Shown in pieces: positions 10,448 through 20,769 of a stretch of 64,000 nucleotides of DNA. The notes below the pieces were generated by a model. It was not told the origin of the DNA. It did no database searches and worked only from the letters and a program-made list of their open reading frames with translations. This DNA comes from Asterias amurensis. Its lineage: Eukaryota > Echinodermata > Asteroidea > Forcipulatida > Asteriidae. The translations under genes and the position numbers were made by a program. The DNA is taken from NCBI RefSeq assembly GCF_032118995.1, contig NC_092648.1, forward strand, positions 23,092,450 to 23,156,449. The letters run 5' to 3'. Each line of letters starts with the position of its first letter. Positions within the stretch are counted from its first letter, which is position 1.

Positions 10448-12095
10448 ATGGGATGGGTGTCCCTTTTCAAGGCCCTTCTGGCCCGGTTTCTCTTCGCAAT
10501 CCACGGCATTATCACCGTGTGGCGAGTTACGGACATCAATTCGGACCCCTTGTACTATTTGCTTATAATTCCGGTTTGTCTTCTACCATTGGAGATGATA
10601 CTGACGCTAAAATTAACGGACGACGGAGAGTGGAAATGGTAAGAATGTTTCTATGTTTACTACCCTTGTCATATATAAGTAATAGATGAAGCATTATATA
10701 ATGTTGTACAATTTATACAAGTTGATTCAATCAAAACATACATTTTGTCATCGTAGTGGTCATGATTTAAATAGTTTCCCAGAACTGTTAAAACAAACTG
10801 TAATTGTTCCTCAAAGTTATGCGACTCGGTGACGCGGTATCGTGTATTAACTTTCTCCAAAACCCCTAAAACTGTATTGTACGTTTTCTAATTAATGTTC
10901 CAAGGTTTTGTCCAAGTGTGTTCCTGTATCTGAGCAGCGTTGTGCCTGGAATTTGGTTTCTGAACTTTGACATTTACGAAAAGAGGATTGAGTATAGAGA
11001 CTCGATGGGCTGGGAAGATTGTTCAATGGACACCGCTTATAATGAATCTTCACTCAGTGCTGACGTAGCTGGGGTAAGTTTACAAATGGAACTTCAAACT
11101 TTTTTAGTTCAACACGAAACCGTTCGTTGCATGTACGGTACTTTAGAAACGTTTAGCAGCGACGAAAGGGCAACAAGGGCGGTCACATTGGGTGCTCCAT
11201 CCTTTTCTTGGGGTGCACCTTCCTGGCAAATTCAAACCAGTTCCTCTTTGCATTCCCCAAAGTGTATATACGTTTTGACTTACTAATTAAGACACTTAAG
11301 CCTGAAGTTACCACAGAAAGCTTATCACCGTAACATTGTGTTTTCTATATTTCAAAGGGGAGCACTACTCTCCAAGATGTTTTTAAACTTTGTACTTTGA
11401 GTTGCGAAGAGAATTATAATTTTAAATTTGACTATAAATTGAGTACAACAGTGTGAACTGCAATCAAATGGATTTTTGTTTTTGGCGGTTTATCCTCTCA
11501 GTTCCAGGTTGTAGTTCCATTTGCCTTGTCAGACGATTCATGGAGCTTGGCCCTGGAGCAATTCCTTCTTGCTCTTCTTCTCCTGGGAAGATGGCTCCTC
11601 CCCAAGGGCGCCCTCACACGTGACCAGCTCTCACAACTCCTCCTTGTGTACATCGGTATGGCGGCTGACATCTTGGAGTTTTCCTTGGAGACATTGAAGG
11701 AGCAAGCGGTCATCTGTAACCTTTTCTTGATTATTTTGATCCTGGGTCTATGGAGCTGGAGCTTGCTTCAGTTCACCCTGGTCCTCACCTCGGTGTCTGC
11801 CCCGAGAGCCAGGGCAGCTAAGATCTCTGGGGCCAAATCTTGTAAGGGATGTTTCGGATGTTGCGAGAATGAAATCTGGGCTCTATGGATCACCATCGTA
11901 ATGCAAGACGGGCCTTTCTTGGCTATGAGGCTCTACCTTTTGATTGAGTTCAATATCATCAATCAGATGATGTTGTTCTTTACCCTCAAGAACATCTTAG
12001 TAATTATTTTGCAGTTGTATCGTATGATCATCGTACAATGTGGAGACACTAACGCTGTCTCAACTAATGTAGAACCACTGCAAGAAGAACTTTAA
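10448..12095 (+). CDS. TMEM26-like membrane protein, copy A (intact, 3 exons)
   Basis: Exons 10448-10638, 10905-11073 and 11502-12095 give 317 residues. Exon 1 ends in phase 2 (TG before GTAAG), exon 2 in phase 0 (before GTAAGT). Acceptors are TTCCAAG and CCTCTCAG. Matches to vertebrate TMEM26 include HGIITVWRVTD near the N-terminus, KWFCPSVFLYLSSVVPGIW at the exon 1/2 join, GRWLLPKGALTRDQLSQLLL (149-168), AADILEF, MQDGPF (254-259) and the NQMMLFFTLKNILVIILQLY region (274-293). Hydrophobic stretches suggest about eight membrane segments. A Cys cluster C-x2-C-x2-C-C is at 234-241 and an N-E-S sequon lies in exon 2. TMEM26 is a multi-pass membrane protein without an established molecular activity. 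Vertebrate proteins are somewhat longer at the C-terminus. Confidence 0.88.
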
Positions 12096-12179
12096 TGAGT
12101 GTTCAGCTCGTGTTTCCCCAATGCATGGAATTCAATTTAAAACTGACGCTCAGCTACTTCCTCACAACTTTACCCAATA

Positions 12180-12320
12180 GGAGACTTTTGGGACGCTTGG
12201 TGGCAGCAGACCTACCAGGTAAATTCCATTGTTCTCGGCAATGTGCGCATGCTCAGAGCTACGTAAACAATGGAAATTTACCTGGTAGGTCTGCTGCCAC
12301 CTAGCGTTCCAAAGTCTCCC
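12180..12320. repeat. Foldback MITE, copy 2 (3' of copy A)
   Basis: Inverted repeat AGGAGACTTTTGGGACGC ... GCGTTCCAAAGTCTCCC with inner arms GCAGCAGACCTACCAGGTAA / TTACCTGGTAGGTCTGCTGC. It starts about 85 bp after the stop codon, so it is probably in the 3' UTR, where it would form a long RNA hairpin. Shared with copy B at the same place, so it predates the A/B duplication. Confidence 0.85.
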
Positions 12321-13114
12321 ATTTAGATACAATAAGTGCTGAACACTCACATTGAATGAGGTTAAGTGTTATTCGTATCATTTGAAGTGTTTTCAATCGG
12401 TATGAGTGGAAATTAAGTTCAGAAGAGGTTTTTGTAAACATATTCTAGTTGTAAGAAAAACAATAATTTAAAAAACCTTTTTTTCTGAGCTTTACAGAAA
12501 GACTCACGAAAAGGTGACATGTACGTTGTCACTCATGTTACGCAATTCGTTGGAGCTCCGTTTTACGGTATAGCCGCTTTGTTGCATCAGCGAGGTGTAA
12601 CAAAGCAAACTCCCACCAATGACGTCAAATATTAGACTATAATTATATCATTTTGACGCTCGCCTCAACGGCATTTAGTGTCTTAGGTTGGGACTATTTT
12701 TTAACGAACATTACGAACAAATCAGACATGTCAAATGATTAATAAATGATAAATACACACATTATAAGCTAGCCAAAAGAGAATTTCCTGTTTTATCTCA
12801 AGTAGCTGTTGAAGACATTACATCACATTGATATTAAAGGGTCTGGGTATTTTTTTGTTTAATGTGCCTAGTCATAGCATGATTATTTATTTACATACAG
12901 CAGAGCACCAGTCTACTTGAAACAACTTGCTCAACGATGTCACATTAATTCGACAGTTGCTTCGGTTAATTAAACGTATACCCTGACCTAAACATGTTTT
13001 TTGTCTTTTTGTAACGTTTCTTGTTCTTTATATAGGCCTACGTGACATGTTGCTGATAATTTTAAAAAGCAACTTCATTGCACATAATTCTACATCACAC
13101 AATCACATTACCAG
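12321..13114. other. 3' flank of copy A, no gene
   Basis: Aligns with 18638-19441 downstream of copy B, with only scattered differences. It marks the extent of the duplicated unit. No coding frame is conserved. Confidence 0.6.
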
Positions 13115-13356
13115 GGGCCAATTTCATAGAGCTGCTTAAGCAAAAAATGTGCTTAAGCACGAAAATAGCTCGCTTATTTTACACATGTTACTGGCAAAAA
13201 TTTCATGCCATATACATTGCTTATGACTAGTATTTAGCTGTTGTTTACTTAGCATAACAATTGAGTGGAGTCTTGGCCGGTAATCTGATTTTACTAAGCA
13301 ATTAATTTTTTGCTTAAGCAAAATTTTTTGCTTAAGCAGCTCTATGAAATTGGGCC
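13115..13356. mobile_element. MITE with CAG target duplication (PIF/Harbinger type)
   Basis: The ends GGGCCAATTTCATAGAGCTG and CAGCTCTATGAAATTGGGCC are inverted; internal TTGCTTAAGCA repeats occur. CAG flanks both sides (13112-13114, 13357-13359). The paralogous site downstream of copy B (about 19440) reads CATTACCAGGAGGCTAACC with one CAG and no insert. 3-bp CWG duplications are typical of PIF/Harbinger. Confidence 0.85.
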
Positions 13357-13359
13357 CAG

Positions 13360-13925
13360 GAGGCTAACCCGGTATGCTCCTTTAAATAGGGACTTTCCCT
13401 TTCATCACAGCATTTCAATAGCTCAAACATCGTTCAGGCAACTTCATGTTGGATGGGGTTCTGGTCTTGGCTGAATGCATGAGTTTATTATTAGTGAATA
13501 ATGTGTTTACCGTCAGCGTACGCGTTACCAAGGTACTCTATAATATTGTGCTACTGATCACGTGGCACATGTTGCTAAGAAACGGAACTTGTTTACAGCC
13601 AAAGTAGAAACAAGTTCAATATCGGTACGCGATACACAATGAAACCCTTTACAAATCATCATTCACCTCTATAATGTTCACTAAGAAATATTTGTTTTGT
13701 CAGAGCTATACTTTCATCATCGACGTATTTGTGCTACGAGGTCCAGGGGGTATTTTCGTCTGTGAAATTGAATAACATACGAAAAGGCGGGCATCACATT
13801 ATACGCCATTCACCATAATATTGGTATTGCGGCTGAACCCATCACAAGATGATTGTCTGTTGTTTCTGAACGCTAATTGCAAACAAACAAAAAACACACC
13901 AAAAACACCGGCTTTATATTCCAAC
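13360..13925 (+). other. Orphan copy C-type 5' region without exon 1
   Basis: Matches the flank directly upstream of copy C (19440-19960), including AACGGAACTTGTTTACAGCC, GTAGAAACAAGTTCAATATC and ACAAGATGATTGTCTG / AGAAGATGATTATCTG next to the start. The homology ends before the position of the copy C start codon. Copy A was therefore once followed by a C-type gene that is now gone, mirroring the B-C order. Confidence 0.7.
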
Positions 13926-13941
13926 GACCCAAACACGAAAA

Positions 13942-13978
13942 CACCCCTATGTTCCGACACCCCTATGTTCCGACAACA
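13942..13978. repeat. Short inverse copy of the GTCGGAACATAGG repeat
   Basis: Two units of CCCCTATGTTCCGACA in the orientation opposite to the array at 14597-14910. The pair brackets about 620 bp of unique AT-rich sequence, so the whole may be one element with repeat-bearing ends. Confidence 0.6.
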
Positions 13979-14596
13979 TGTACCAATATTTTGTGTTAGC
14001 CATTTTTTTAAACGAAAAACGGTGTGACTTGAAGAAACTATGTTCGCAATTTAGTTCATGAACGTACCAGTACCCTATATTTATGTATAGTCCCACAAAG
14101 GAGTTTAATTTGTATAACAAATTCTATTACAAATATTCGGTTTCTTTAGAAGAGGACTGAGTAATGGAGGGGTGGTAGGACTGAATTATTTATTGTTATT
14201 AATTGTTAACAAATTATTATGATTATTATTATTAAAAAAAATTGTGGTGGGGGGGGGGGGCAAAGGAAAGAAATTACACATCGGCGCAATAAACGCAGGA
14301 GAGGGTTGGAATTTTTATTAATTGAAGGCTCATGAAATGTTATCAACACGGACACGCACCTAACAATAACAAAGTACCGAGTATTTTATTGTCAGCAACC
14401 TCGGGGAGCCATACTCATGTGTATAACCACAAAAAAATGAAATGCATACGTGATTCCATCACTTTTTAAAATAGTACAAATTCATTTCATGAATGTTCAA
14501 ACCTAATCCCGGTCGAACATTAATGGGAAACCTTGCGTAATACAAGTTGTGTTTTTGTTATTGATCAACTGAGTAATAATGTGCGGGAACAACTTG

Positions 14597-14910
14597 TCGG
14601 AACATAGGGGTGTCGGAACATAGGGGTGTCGGAATCTAGGGGTGTCGGAACATAGGGGTGTCGGAATATAGGTTCAGTTGTCGGAACATAGGGGTGTCGG
14701 AATATAGGGGTGTCGGAATATAGGGGTGTCGGAACATAGGGGTGTCGGAATATAGGCTGAGTTGTCGGAACATAGGGGTGTCGGAATATAGGGGTGTCGG
14801 AATATAGGGGTGTCGGAATATAGGGGTGTCGGAACATAGGGGTGTCGGAATATAGGCTGAGTTGTCGGAACATAGGGGTGTCGGAACATAGGGATGTCGG
14901 AATATAGAGC
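14597..14910. repeat. Tandem array of 16-17-bp GGTGTCGGAAYATAGG units
   Basis: About eighteen units, with C/T variation at one position (AACATAGG or AATATAGG) and a higher-order period marked by a TAGGCTGAGTTGTCGG or TAGGTTCAGTTGTCGG variant. Open frames through it (Y-S-D-T-P-x-F-R-H-P repeats) arise from the period and are not taken as genes. Confidence 0.85.
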
Positions 14911-14921
14911 AGTCACTGGTT

Positions 14922-15760
14922 AAGTGTACAGGTACCGACTAGGCCTATACTTTCTAACTGTATTTTCTTATAAATTTGTAATATTTCTTAAATTGTTGTG
15001 CGCCCAGGAGCACAGTTTCATGGACGGATCGTCTGCATCTATTGTCAAAACGTTTCTCATTAATTACGAGACATTTTGCTGATAATTTAGAAAACAAATT
15101 CATGGCTTATGATTGTAATTACTGAATCACGTAACACCCTTGTCACACGAAGTTGTGTGCTTTCAGATTCTTGATTACCAATTAAGTTGTTATGCTAACA
15201 ATGGTGAACGTGGACTTCGTTGAGTAATTACCAATTGTGTCCACTGCCTTTAAATTGCAATTTTCCCTTTCATCACTTTCCTTACAATGATAAGCATTTA
15301 CAAATAAATCAAATAATATTCAATCAGCTTCATGGTTTCATGTGGATAGCAAGTTCACGGTCACGGTTGAATACTTGATTTGTTTGGGTGAATAGTGTGT
15401 TTACTGCCAATGTACGTGTTACCAAGTTACTTTCTTATTGTACTACTGGTTTTTACTAGTTATTGCTAAGAAACGGTACTTGTTTCGGCCATGCCACTCG
15501 AAGTAGAGACAAGTTCAATACCGGTACGCGTACAGACTAAAACCCATACAAAATCAATGTTTTTAAAAGCGGCTCTAGCATAAGGTTTACGGGGGGTATT
15601 TTGTGTCTGTGATAAGTTGAATAACAGTACAACACAAAAAGGCATTGCACATTGTTATACGGCGACACCATAAGCGACTAGGCCTAATTGCGGCTGCTGA
15701 ACTGATGAGAGGATTTCACATTGCGGAACTCTTATAAAAGTAAAACAACGAACACCGATA
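14922..15760 (+). other. 5' region of copy B
   Basis: Collinear with 9233-10447 upstream of copy A but lacking the TTAA MITE at 9304-9681. It contains the same conserved promoter-like block and runs without a break to the copy B start codon. Confidence 0.75.
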
Positions 15761-18412
15761 ATGGGATGGGTGTCCCTTTTCAAAGCCCTTCTGGCCCGGT
15801 TTCTCTTCGCAATCCACGGCATTATCACCGTGTGGCGAGTTTTGCTGATCATTCCGGTTTGTCTTCTACCATTGGAGACAGGGGCGTCAATCCGTCTTGA
15901 AAGGTGGGGGACATAATATTTACGGCGTGGGGTCCGGGGCCCGCTTTAGGGCCCCGGGAATTTTTTAGTCCGTAGATGCTCTCTGGTGCAATTTATGGAG
16001 TCTGAGGGGTGATGTTCCCCCCTCTCAGATTTAATGCATATTTCAAGCTATGATGCACCTATTTTTGCTATCATGGTTATTGTACCTAAAAAACAACTCA
16101 ATTATAGCTTCGTAATATTCATATTGTTTCTGTATTCTAATGCTCAGACGGCAGTTCATCCCTGGTGGGTATTAAAGATGGAGCCTGCTATAGAGCGGAA
16201 CGCGAAGCCTTTTACGGCCTTGGGTCCGGGCCTAAGGGCTCGGAAAAATTTTGCATTCTAGATGCTCTGAGGTGCAATCTAAGGCCAATAAGAGGTATAC
16301 AGAATGGCACAGAACATTTGTAAAATGTGAGCAGCAGTAGAACCTTTTGAGTTAACAGCATCTTCAAGTTCGGATCTATGAACCAAGTTTTAGAGGGAAA
16401 ATCTGTCGAAGAGTGAGCACACGAGTGCGAAACCTTTACGGCATGGGTCCGGGCCCGCTTAAGGGCCCGGGAAAATTTTGCATTCTAGATGTTCTGTGGT
16501 GCAATCTAAGGCCAATAAGAGGCATACAGAATGGAACAGAACATCTGTAAAATGTGAGCAGCAGTAGAACCTTTTGAGTTAAGGGCCCGGGAAAATTTTG
16601 TATTTTTAGATGCTCTGTGGTGCAATCTGTAGGCCATTTAGCGGCCAAATGGCAAACGAAACAGAACAATGGGAACATTGTGTGCCAGTGCTCCACAGTT
16701 CCACAGTGCAAAACATGAGTTTCATGATAAAGGTGGTCAAAATACACGGGGAACAGTTGATACTGTGTCCCCCACCCTTCGAAAATGGGGTTGGGGTTCA
16801 CGTTCCTTCCACTCTTTCAGGGGGGAGGTGCAAATCTGTCAACGATGGACCATGCGTGTGGGAAGCCGATTAAGGGCCCGGGGAAATTTTGCATTTAAGA
16901 TGCTCTGTGATGCAATCTGGGGCCAATTTTGAGGGGGGACATTTTGATATAGTGTCCCCCACCCTTAAAAAAATTGTGTCATCCTTTGCCCACAGGATTA
17001 ATGCCCATATAGGGACACCGGGTTTCGTCTTACACAGGGCAAAACTTGGGCTTCATGATAAAGGTGGTCAAAAAGGTGGGGGGGGGGGGGGACATTTGAT
17101 ATTGTGTCCCCCACCCTCCAAAAGGTGGGGGGGGGGGCATGTCCCCCTGTCCCCCCCTGATTGACGCCCATGATTGAAGATGATACTGACGCTAAAATTA
17201 ACGGACGACGGAGAGTGGAAATGGTAAGAACGTTTCTATGTTTACTACCCTTGTCATATATAAGTAATATATGAAGCACGAGATAATGTTGTACAATTTA
17301 TACAAATTGATTCAATCAAAACATACATTTTGTCATCGTAGTGGTCAGGATTTAAATAGTTTCCCAGAACTGTTAAAACAAACTGTAATTGTTCCTCAAA
17401 GTTATGCGACTCGGTGACGCGGTATCGTGTATTAATTTTCTCCAAAACCCCTAAAACTGTATTGTACGTTTTCTAATTAATGTTCCAAGGTTTTGTCCAA
17501 ATGTGTTCCTGTATCTCAGCAGCGTTGTGCCTGGAATTTGGTTTCTGAACTTTGACATTTACGAAAAGAGGATTGAGTATAGAGACTCGATGGGCTGGGA
17601 AGATTGTTCAATGGACACCGCTTATAATGAATCTTCACTCAGTGCTGACGTAGCTGGGGTAAGTTTACAAATGGAACTTCAAACTTTTTTAGTTCAACAA
17701 GAAACCGTTCGTTGCATGTACGGTACTTTAGAAACGTTTAGCAGCGACGAAAGGGCAACAAGGGCGGTCACATTGGGTGCTCCATCCTTTTCTTGGGGTG
17801 CACCTTCCTGGCAAATTCAAACCAGTTCCTCTTTGCATTCCCCAAAGTGTATATACGTTTTGACTTACTCATTGAGACACTTAAGCCTGAAGTTACCACA
17901 GAAAGCTTATCACCGTAACATTGTGCGCCCTCACACGCGACCAGCTCTCACAACTCCTCCTGGTGTACATCGGTATGGCGGCTGACATCTTGGAGTTTTC
18001 CTTGGAGTCATTGAAGGAGCAAGCGGTCATCTGTAACCTTTTCTTGATTATTTTGATCCTGGGTCTATGGAGCTGGAGCTTGCTTCAGTTCACCCTGGTC
18101 CTCACCTCGGTGTCTGCCCCGAGAGCCAGGGCAGCTAAGATATCTGGGGGCAAATCTTGCAAGGGATGCTTTGGATGTTGCGAGAATGAAATCTGGGCTC
18201 TATGGATCACCATCGTAATGCAAGACGGGCCGTTCTTGGCTATGAGGCTCTATCTTTTGATTGAGTTCAATATCATCAATCAGATGATGTTGTTCTTTAC
18301 CCTCAAGAACATCTTAGTAATTATTTTGCAGTTGTATCGTATGATCATCGTACGATGTGGAGACACTAACGCTGTCTCAACTAATGTAGAACCACTGCAA
18401 GAAGAACTTTAA
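15761..18412 (+). pseudogene. TMEM26-like copy B, disrupted
   Basis: Exon 1 is 15761-15878 plus 17181-17223, split by a 1,294-bp hAT-like insertion. It also lacks 30 bp that encode TDINSDPLYY in copy A; this deletion is in frame. Exon 2 (17490-17658) is intact and almost identical to copy A. Exon 3 has lost its acceptor and about its first 36 codons: intron sequence ending AACATTGTG runs straight into CGCCCTCACACGCGACC at about 17935. The remainder to the stop at 18410-18412 is open and nearly identical to copy A. The reading frame of the remainder is not decayed, so the damage is recent. A truncated product from an inner Met is conceivable but would lack half of the membrane segments. Confidence 0.85.
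15879..17172. mobile_element. hAT-like non-autonomous element in exon 1 of copy B
   Basis: Begins CAGGGGCGTCAATC and ends GATTGACGCCCATG (imperfect TIRs). The flanking 8-mers ATTGGAGA (15871-15878) and ATTGAAGA (17173-17180) are the target duplication with one mismatch; copy A has a single ATTGGAGA there. Inside are about four or five diverged copies of a unit with GGGCCCGGGAAAATTTTG and AGATGCTCTG-GGTGCAATCT (15940-16920), then G- and C-rich tracts. No transposase frame is visible. Confidence 0.88.
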
Positions 18413-18496
18413 TGAGTGTTCAGCTCGTGTTTCCCCAATGCATGGAATTCAATTTAAAACTGACGCTCAGCTACTTCCTCACAACTTTACCCAATA

Positions 18497-18637
18497 GGAG
18501 ACTTTTGGGGCGCTTGGTGGCAGCAGACCTACCAGGTAAATTCCATTGTTCTCGGTAATGTGCGCATGCTCAGAGCTACGTAAACAATGGAAATTTACCT
18601 GGTAGGTCTGCTGCCACCTAGCGTTCCAAAGTCTCCC
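18497..18637. repeat. Foldback MITE, copy 3 (3' of copy B)
   Basis: Same palindrome, same offset from the stop codon as in copy A, with few substitutions. Confidence 0.85.
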
Positions 18638-19976
18638 ATTTAGATACAATAAGTGCTGAACACTCACATTGAATGAGGTTAAGTGTTATTCGTATCATTT
18701 GAAGTGTTTTCAATCGGTATGAGTGGAAATTAAGTTCAGAAGAGGTTTTTTAAACAGATTCTAGTTGTAAGAAAAACAATAATTTAAAAAACCCTTTTTT
18801 CTGAGCTTTACAGAAAGACTCACGAAAAGCTCTGTTACATGTACGTTGTCACTCATGTTACGCAATTCGTTGGAGCTCCGTTTTACGGTATAGTCGCTCT
18901 GTTGCATCAGTGAGGTGTAACAAAGCAAATTCCCACCAATGACGTCAAATATTAGACTATAATTATATCATTTTGACGCTCGCCTCATTGGCATTTAGTG
19001 TCTTAGGTTAAGGCTATTTTTTAACGAACATTGCTAACAAATCAGACATGTCAAATGATTAATAAATGATAAATACACACATTATAAGCAAGCCAAAATA
19101 GAATTTCCTGTTAACAAAGTTTTTTCTCAAGTAGCTGTTGAAGACATTACATCACATTGATATTAAAGGGTCTGGGTATTTTTTTGTTTAATGTGCCTAG
19201 TCATAGCATGATTATTTATTTACATACAGCAGAGCACCAGTCTACTTGAAACAGCTTGCTCAACGATGTCACATTAATTCGACAGTTGCTTCGGTTAATT
19301 AAACGTATACACTGACCTAAACAGGTTTTTTTGTCTTTTTGTAACGTTTCTTGTTCTTTATATAGGCTTACGTGACATGTTGCTGATCATTTTAAAAAGC
19401 AACTTCATTGCACATGATTCTACATCACACGATCACATTACCAGGAGGCTAACCCGGTATGCTCCTTTAAATATGGACTTTCCCTTTCATCACAGCATTT
19501 CAATAGCTCAAACATCGTTTAGTCAACTTCATGTTGGATGGGGTTCTGGTCTTGGTTGAATGCATGAATTTATTAGTGAATAATGTGTTTACCGTCAGCG
19601 TACGCGTTACCAAGGTACTCTATAATATTGTGCTACTGATCACGTGGCACATGTTGCTAAGAAACGGAACTTGTTTACAGCCAAAGTAGAAACAAGTTCA
19701 ATATCGGTACGCGATGAAACCCTTTACAAATCATCATTCACCTCTATAATGTTCACTAAGAAATATTTGTTTTGTCAGAGCTATACTTTCATCATCGACG
19801 TATTTGTGCTACGAGGTCCAGGGGGTATTTTCGTCTGTGAAAGTTGTAACATACGAAAAGGCGGGCATCACATCATACGCTATTCACCATACATAAGCAG
19901 CTTGGTCTGTATTGCGGCTGGACCCACCAGAAGATGATTATCTGCACTGTTTTTTTCTGAACACCGAAAGCAGACC

Positions 19977-20769
19977 ATGGCGGAACAGGCAAACGCAGAA
20001 AACACCCAAAAAGCAGGTATGAATCGGATGACAGTGTTCTTCATGTTCCTGGTCCGGTTTTCCTTCTTCATCCACGGCATCTTCACCGTAAAGCAAGTTA
20101 GTGATGTCAAATCCAACCCCTTGTACTGGTTGCTGATTATTCCGGTTGGTGGTCTACTATTTGAGTTCATACTGACGCTAATCTTTACGGACGATGGAGA
20201 GTCGAAATGGTAAGAAAGTTACAGAGACTTAAAGGCACTGGACACTATTGGTAATTACTAAAAATAATTGTTATCATAAAAAACCCTTGATGATCATTCC
20301 GGTTTGTCTTCTACCATTTGAGACGATACTGACGCTAAAATTTACGAAAGAAGGAAACTGGAAATGGTTAACAGAATGCAGAGATTCAACCGCTTTTTAG
20401 ACTAATTAACACAATGATGGTTTTCTTAAATTGATAAACGATTAAAACAATTGTCATCTTGTTCACTAAATGATTTTAACGTCTGACAAACTTTTTTTGA
20501 AGACACTTTTCCTGAAACTTTTTAAACAAATTGTTATTGAAAATGTCTCTCAAAGAAATGAGAGTCATTGATCTTGTATTCATTTTCTCTTAAACCACAG
20601 GTTTCGTTCAAGTGTGTTCCTGTATCTGAGCAGCGTTGTGCCTGGAATTTGGATTCTGAACTTTGACATTTACGAAAAGAGGATTGCGTTTAGAGACTCG
20701 ATGGGCTGGGAAGATTGTTCAATGGACACCGCTTATAATGAATCTTCACTCAGTGCTGACGTAGCTGGG
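19977..20769 (+). CDS. TMEM26-like copy C, exons 1 and 2
   Basis: Exon 1 (19977-20209) starts at an ATG after CGAAAGCAGACC and encodes MAEQANAENTQKAGMNRM followed by a diverged TM1-TM2 region (RFSFFIHGIFTVKQVSDV, NPLYWLLIIPVGGLLFEF). It has 14 more N-terminal residues than copies A and E. Its donor is GTAAGA in phase 2. Exon 2 (20601-20769, acceptor CCACAG) matches copies A and D closely except FRSS for FCPS at its start. The combined 402 nt join in frame to the exon at 41083-41835, giving a predicted 384-residue protein. The contrast between the diverged exon 1 and the copy A-like exon 2, plus the exon-1 scrap in between, points to a chimera. Confidence 0.75.
20233..20287. repeat. Left end of a TTAA MITE
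   Basis: TTAA then AGGCACTGGACACTATTGG; breaks off after about 55 bp where exon-1 homology begins. Confidence 0.75.
20289..20367 (+). pseudogene. 3' half of an extra TMEM26 exon 1 inside copy C intron 1
   Basis: Encodes MIIPVCLLPFETILTLKFTK followed by EGNWKW, the TM2 end of an A/D-type exon 1, ending TGGAAATG next to GTTAAC where other copies have GTAAG, so the donor is lost. It is closer to copies A and D than to the exon 1 of copy C. It looks like the remnant of the exon 1 that belonged to the exon 2 at 20601. Confidence 0.75.

Noticed and set aside
11074-11286. Continuation of the copy A exon 2 frame past the GTAAGT donor (also in copy B)
   Set aside because: It reads through a canonical donor that is used in the same place in all copies; the extra residues have no TMEM26 similarity.
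14565-14916. Repetitive protein with Y-S-D-T-P-x-F-R-H-P units
   Set aside because: Two overlapping frames read the same 16-17-bp tandem array; no start context, no family.
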